A stretch of DNA of 7,715 nt, taken from NCBI GenBank assembly GCA_028684915.1, contig JAQUEZ010000276.1:1-7715 (forward strand), written 5' to 3'. Made by a program: the position numbers and the translations under genes. Positions 5,757 through 7,715 of this stretch are shown here, piece after piece; within the stretch, counting starts at the first letter, position 1, and each line of letters opens with the position of its first letter. The stretch comes from Desulfobulbus sp. (GTDB lineage Bacteria > Desulfobacterota > Desulfobulbia > Desulfobulbales > Desulfobulbaceae). The notes beneath the pieces are model-generated. The model saw nothing but the letters and a program-made list of their open reading frames with translations. It was not told the origin of the DNA and did no database searches.

Positions 5757-7028
5757 TCACCGAATGAGGTTGACCAATTCATCAAGCATCTCGTTGGTGG
5801 TGGTAATAACCTTAGATGATGCGGAATAGGCGTTTTGGATGGTGATCAGGTCAACAAATTCGGTGGCCAGGTCGACGTTGGAAAGTTCGAGTGCTTGGGT
5901 AATAATCGTACCTTGAGACGACCCAGGGTAACCGATAGTTGGCGTGCCGGATTGGCCGGTTTCCGAGAAGAGGCTGCTACCGGTCGCATCAAGGCCATCT
6001 GGGTTGATGAAGGTGGCGAGTGAGATCATGGCTACCGAAATGGTTTCGCCGTTGGAGTAAACTGCGCTTACCGTGCCATCGGCGGAGATATCTACATCCG
6101 TGACTTCTCCTGATGCATAACCATCCTGGTCTTGGGAGAAAACGGTGGAATTGCTGTCAAATTGGGTGGTGTCAAAGGAATAGGTGATCAGCTGATTTTG
6201 ATTGGAGCCATTGTCCCAGTCAAGAATGTTGGCAATGGAGGTGCCGGTATCGCCGGAGAGGAGATTGCCGTTTGAATCAAAGGTCAGCGTGCCGGTACCG
6301 ACGTTTTCGAGCACACCGGGTGTCCCGGTGGTGAGGTCGCCGCCGTCAACAGTGAGATTCCAGTCCCATACCTGATCACTGACTTTGGTGAAATAGCAGG
6401 TAAAGAGGTGGGAGGTACCCAAAGAATCATACACTGTGGTTGTGGTGGCGTAATTTGAAGTATCTTCTGGGGAGGTAAGGTCAAATACACCGCTATTGAG
6501 GATATCAGAGTTGGAGTCGAGGTTGGTCTGTAGATTAACGTTTTCGGTCTGTTTGGCTTCAATCTGGGAAACCAGATCCACCTGAATGTCTCTTAAGTTA
6601 CCACTGGCTAGAATGCCATTGTCGTTGTAGGTCGAGCCTTGCACACGGTAACCGTCTGCTGTAACGAGGAATCCGCTATCGTCAAAACTGAAGTTGCCGT
6701 TACGGGTGTAGAGAGTGGAGTCGCTAAGCGGATCGTTGACAATGAAAAATCCATTACCTTCAATGGCGAGATCCGTTGAGCTTTCTGTGGATTCGAAGCC
6801 ACCTTGGCTGTAATTGGTCTGTACGGTTTGCACCTGGGAACCGCGTCCAACCTGAGAGTTGCCACCGGAACTAGCGATGTTGGCTGAGAGAAGATCGGAA
6901 AAGAGGGTGGAACTCGATTTGAACCCCACAGTCGAGCTGTTGGCAATGTTGTTGCCGGTAACGGTCATGGCCTGTGAGGTGCCTTGAAGCCCGGTGATGG
7001 CTGTATATAATGCGGTTGAAAGTCCCAT
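5757..7028 (-). CDS. flgE: Flagellar hook protein FlgE
   Basis: FlgE polymerises into the flexible hook linking rod to filament. The length of 423 aa is typical. The N-terminus carries the rod/hook signature VTGNNIANSSTVGFKSS (23-39). Conserved D1 segments follow: DLAIEGNGFFIVND (86-98) and YTRNGNFSFDDSGFLVTADGYRVQG (107-131, key residues NGNF and GYRVQG). The C-terminus QALELSNVDLATEFVDLITIQNAY (378-401) and the final helix are complete. The middle (about 150-340) is variable, as in all FlgE. The FlgE call over FlgG/FlgF rests on length and neighbours. The ATG has AGAGGA about six bases upstream. First gene of the operon. Unusually poor in basic residues (4 Lys, 5 Arg against about 49 Asp/Glu), with a single cysteine (C211). 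Confidence 0.95.
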   Translation of the reverse strand: MGLSTALYTAITGLQGTSQAMTVTGNNIANSSTVGFKSSSTLFSDLLSANIASSGGNSQVGRGSQVQTVQTNYSQGGFESTESSTDLAIEGNGFFIVNDPLSDSTLYTRNGNFSFDDSGFLVTADGYRVQGSTYNDNGILASGNLRDIQVDLVSQIEAKQTENVNLQTNLDSNSDILNSGVFDLTSPEDTSNYATTTTVYDSLGTSHLFTCYFTKVSDQVWDWNLTVDGGDLTTGTPGVLENVGTGTLTFDSNGNLLSGDTGTSIANILDWDNGSNQNQLITYSFDTTQFDSNSTVFSQDQDGYASGEVTDVDISADGTVSAVYSNGETISVAMISLATFINPDGLDATGSSLFSETGQSGTPTIGYPGSSQGTIITQALELSNVDLATEFVDLITIQNAYSASSKVITTTNEMLDELVNLIR

Positions 7029-7511
7029 AAGTTTCCTCTGAACTGGTCACCGTGGTTCGTGCGCAGCGCAACCTCAAACATCTTTGATCGCATTGGCAAG
7101 ACAACCGTCGGTTTTTGAAGTGCGTCCATGCAACAACACTCCCCGTCCTGGAGAGAAACCTAAATTGCAAGAGGGGCTTTCTTGGTAATCCGGCTCCTAG
7201 AACCAGTATTTTGTCCTCTTTGAAAGGTTATCGACAGGTGGATGTTATTGTTTTTATTGCAATATCGTAACTTTAGGTCATCGTTATGTTGTAAATGATG
7301 GTATTTGGTATCTTCTGTAACGCTGAGTAATAAGTGTAGAGGTCCAAACGGGGGGGTGATTGGCAATGAACTCAGAAAAGCTCATGAATACAGCTTTTTG
7401 CGCTATGGGCGATATGAGATACTCTGAGATGGGAACAAAGCGAGGGCGGTAGGTTTGTTGCGCTAGGAGGATAAAAGGAAGAAAGAATGTGGTCGGACAA
7501 GACAATCATGC
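7029..7511. other. Divergent intergenic region between flgE and tRNA-Glu
   Basis: It holds the flgE leader with its Shine-Dalgarno, a sigma-28-like promoter on - (listed separately), and the approach to the tRNA promoter. Open frames of 68-99 codons on - here lack family resemblance and usable ribosome sites. A 28-codon ORF on + (7366-7452) has a G-rich upstream stretch but no other support. No riboswitch or further clear structure is recognised. Confidence 0.5.
7228..7254 (-). promoter_or_regulatory. Sigma-28 (FliA)-like promoter for the flgE operon
   Basis: On the - strand the -10 region is GTCGATAA (7235-7228), 7 of 8 to the FliA consensus GCCGATAA. The -35 position, 15 bases upstream as required, is AAAA (7254-7251) against consensus TAAA. 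Transcription would start near 7220 and leave a leader of about 190 bases before flgE. flgK and flgL are commonly FliA-dependent; flgE itself more often uses sigma-54 or sigma-70. No sigma-54 GG-N10-GC match was seen in this region. Confidence 0.4.
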
Positions 7512-7540
7512 TTGACAAAGATTAGGCAATACGGTAAATA
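7512..7540 (+). promoter_or_regulatory. Sigma-70 promoter of the tRNA-Glu gene
   Basis: A perfect -35 TTGACA (7512-7517), an ideal 17-base spacer, then TAAATA (7535-7540) as a weak -10. The GC-rich stretch GCCC right after the -10 resembles the discriminator of stringently controlled stable-RNA promoters. The predicted start is about 13-15 bases before the mature tRNA. Confidence 0.6.
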
Positions 7541-7560
7541 GCCCACGTTCCACACGACAT

Positions 7561-7636
7561 GGCCCCATCGTCTAGTGGCCTAGGACACTGGCCTCTCACG
7601 CCGGTAACAGGGGTTCGAGTCCCCTTGGGGTCACCA
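7561..7636 (+). tRNA. tRNA-Glu, anticodon CTC
   Basis: A 76-nt gene with encoded CCA. The acceptor stem GGCCCCA pairs with TGGGGTC (one G-T), the D arm is GTCTA...TAGGAC, the anticodon arm is CTGGC-CTCTCAC-GCCGG with CTC at the anticodon positions, and the T arm AGGGG-TTCGAGT-CCCCT is complete. The overall sequence is close to other bacterial tRNA-Glu genes. The discriminator base is A, whereas E. coli tRNA-Glu has G. It reads GAG codons. A strong terminator follows ten bases later, so it is transcribed alone. Confidence 0.96.
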
Positions 7637-7645
7637 AGTAAAATC

Positions 7646-7681
7646 AGCGTCTTAGCTCTCACCAGCTAAGACGCTTTTTTT
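7646..7681 (+). terminator. Intrinsic terminator of tRNA-Glu
   Basis: AGCGTCTTAGCT (7646-7657) pairs perfectly over 12 bp with AGCTAAGACGCT (7664-7675) around a CTCACC loop and runs into TTTTTT (7676-7681). It ends tRNA transcription on +. Confidence 0.92.
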
Positions 7682-7684
7682 ATT

Positions 7685-7704
7685 TGGTGAGTTAATGGTG
7701 AGTT
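7685..7704 (+). repeat. Direct repeat TGGTGAGTT beside the tRNA
   Basis: TGGTGAGTT occurs at 7685-7693 and again at 7696-7704, an 11-base (one helical turn) period. The hexamer also occurs inverted (TCACCA) at the tRNA 3' end (7631-7636) and across the terminator loop (7659-7664). Possible integrase or other protein-binding sites; function not established. Confidence 0.5.
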
Positions 7705-7715
7705 GCCCTTCTCGA

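Noticed and set aside
7029..7260. Sigma-54 promoter for flgE
   Set aside because: TTGC at about 7170 on - lacks GG ten bases before the GC, and no other GG-N10-GC match was found on the - strand.
7366..7452. 28-codon ORF on + preceded by a G-rich stretch (MNSEKLMNTAFCAMGDMRYS...)
   Set aside because: The ribosome site is only loosely like a Shine-Dalgarno, there is no promoter or terminator, and nothing in its context supports it.
7284..7505. Open frames of 68-73 codons on - in the flgE-tRNA gap
   Set aside because: Low-complexity composition, no ribosome sites, no resemblance to known proteins; they cover the sigma-28-like promoter region.
7487..7525. 12-codon ORF on + after AGGAGG (7465-7470)
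   Set aside because: AGGAGG is too far from the ATG, and the ORF overlaps the tRNA promoter.

Overview
The window reads as chromosomal DNA from a motile Gram-negative bacterium. The style of the PAS domain, the flgE-flgN-flgK-flgL order and the IS200-type relic fit a sulfur- or metal-reducing 'deltaproteobacterium' (Desulfuromonadota/Desulfobacterota) best. This is a judgement from remembered family resemblance, not a database result. The very acidic hook proteins would suit a brackish or marine habitat.

Layout. Bases 1-40 (- strand) carry what looks like the first 13 codons of a transposase that continues off the left edge. Bases 265-834 hold a decayed IS200/IS605-type element: left-end hairpins, a leader hairpin before the Shine-Dalgarno site, a tnpA pseudogene on + (HUH motif present, frameshifted, catalytic-tyrosine end missing) and a run of right-end hairpins. 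A bidirectional terminator-like hairpin (857-889) separates it from the convergent genes. From 1047 to 7028 everything is on the - strand. In order of transcription: flgE (hook), flgN (chaperone), flgK and flgL (hook-filament junction), a 298-base gap, then a PAS-GGDEF-EAL cyclic-di-GMP enzyme. On the + strand at the right end lie a tRNA-Glu(CTC) gene with its own promoter, a strong terminator, and short repeats.

The four flagellar genes are spaced 13 and 2 bp apart and then overlap by 4 bp, so they form one translationally coupled operon. FlgE builds the hook. FlgN keeps FlgK and FlgL unaggregated and delivers them to the export gate. FlgK and FlgL then join hook to filament. A sigma-28-like promoter lies about 190 bp before flgE. 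The PAS-GGDEF-EAL protein is predicted to make and/or degrade c-di-GMP in response to a signal read by its PAS domain. Its position beside hook genes suggests, but does not prove, control of motility.

The feature most worth a second look is the leader of the PAS-GGDEF-EAL gene (2830-2894, - strand). It contains an 11-codon ORF with a good ribosome site and three short segments that can pair in mutually exclusive ways. The last pairing is followed by six Ts, so it resembles a transcription attenuator. Second is the cluster of four TCACCA/TGGTGA copies at the tRNA-Glu 3' end, which may be integrase recognition sequence.
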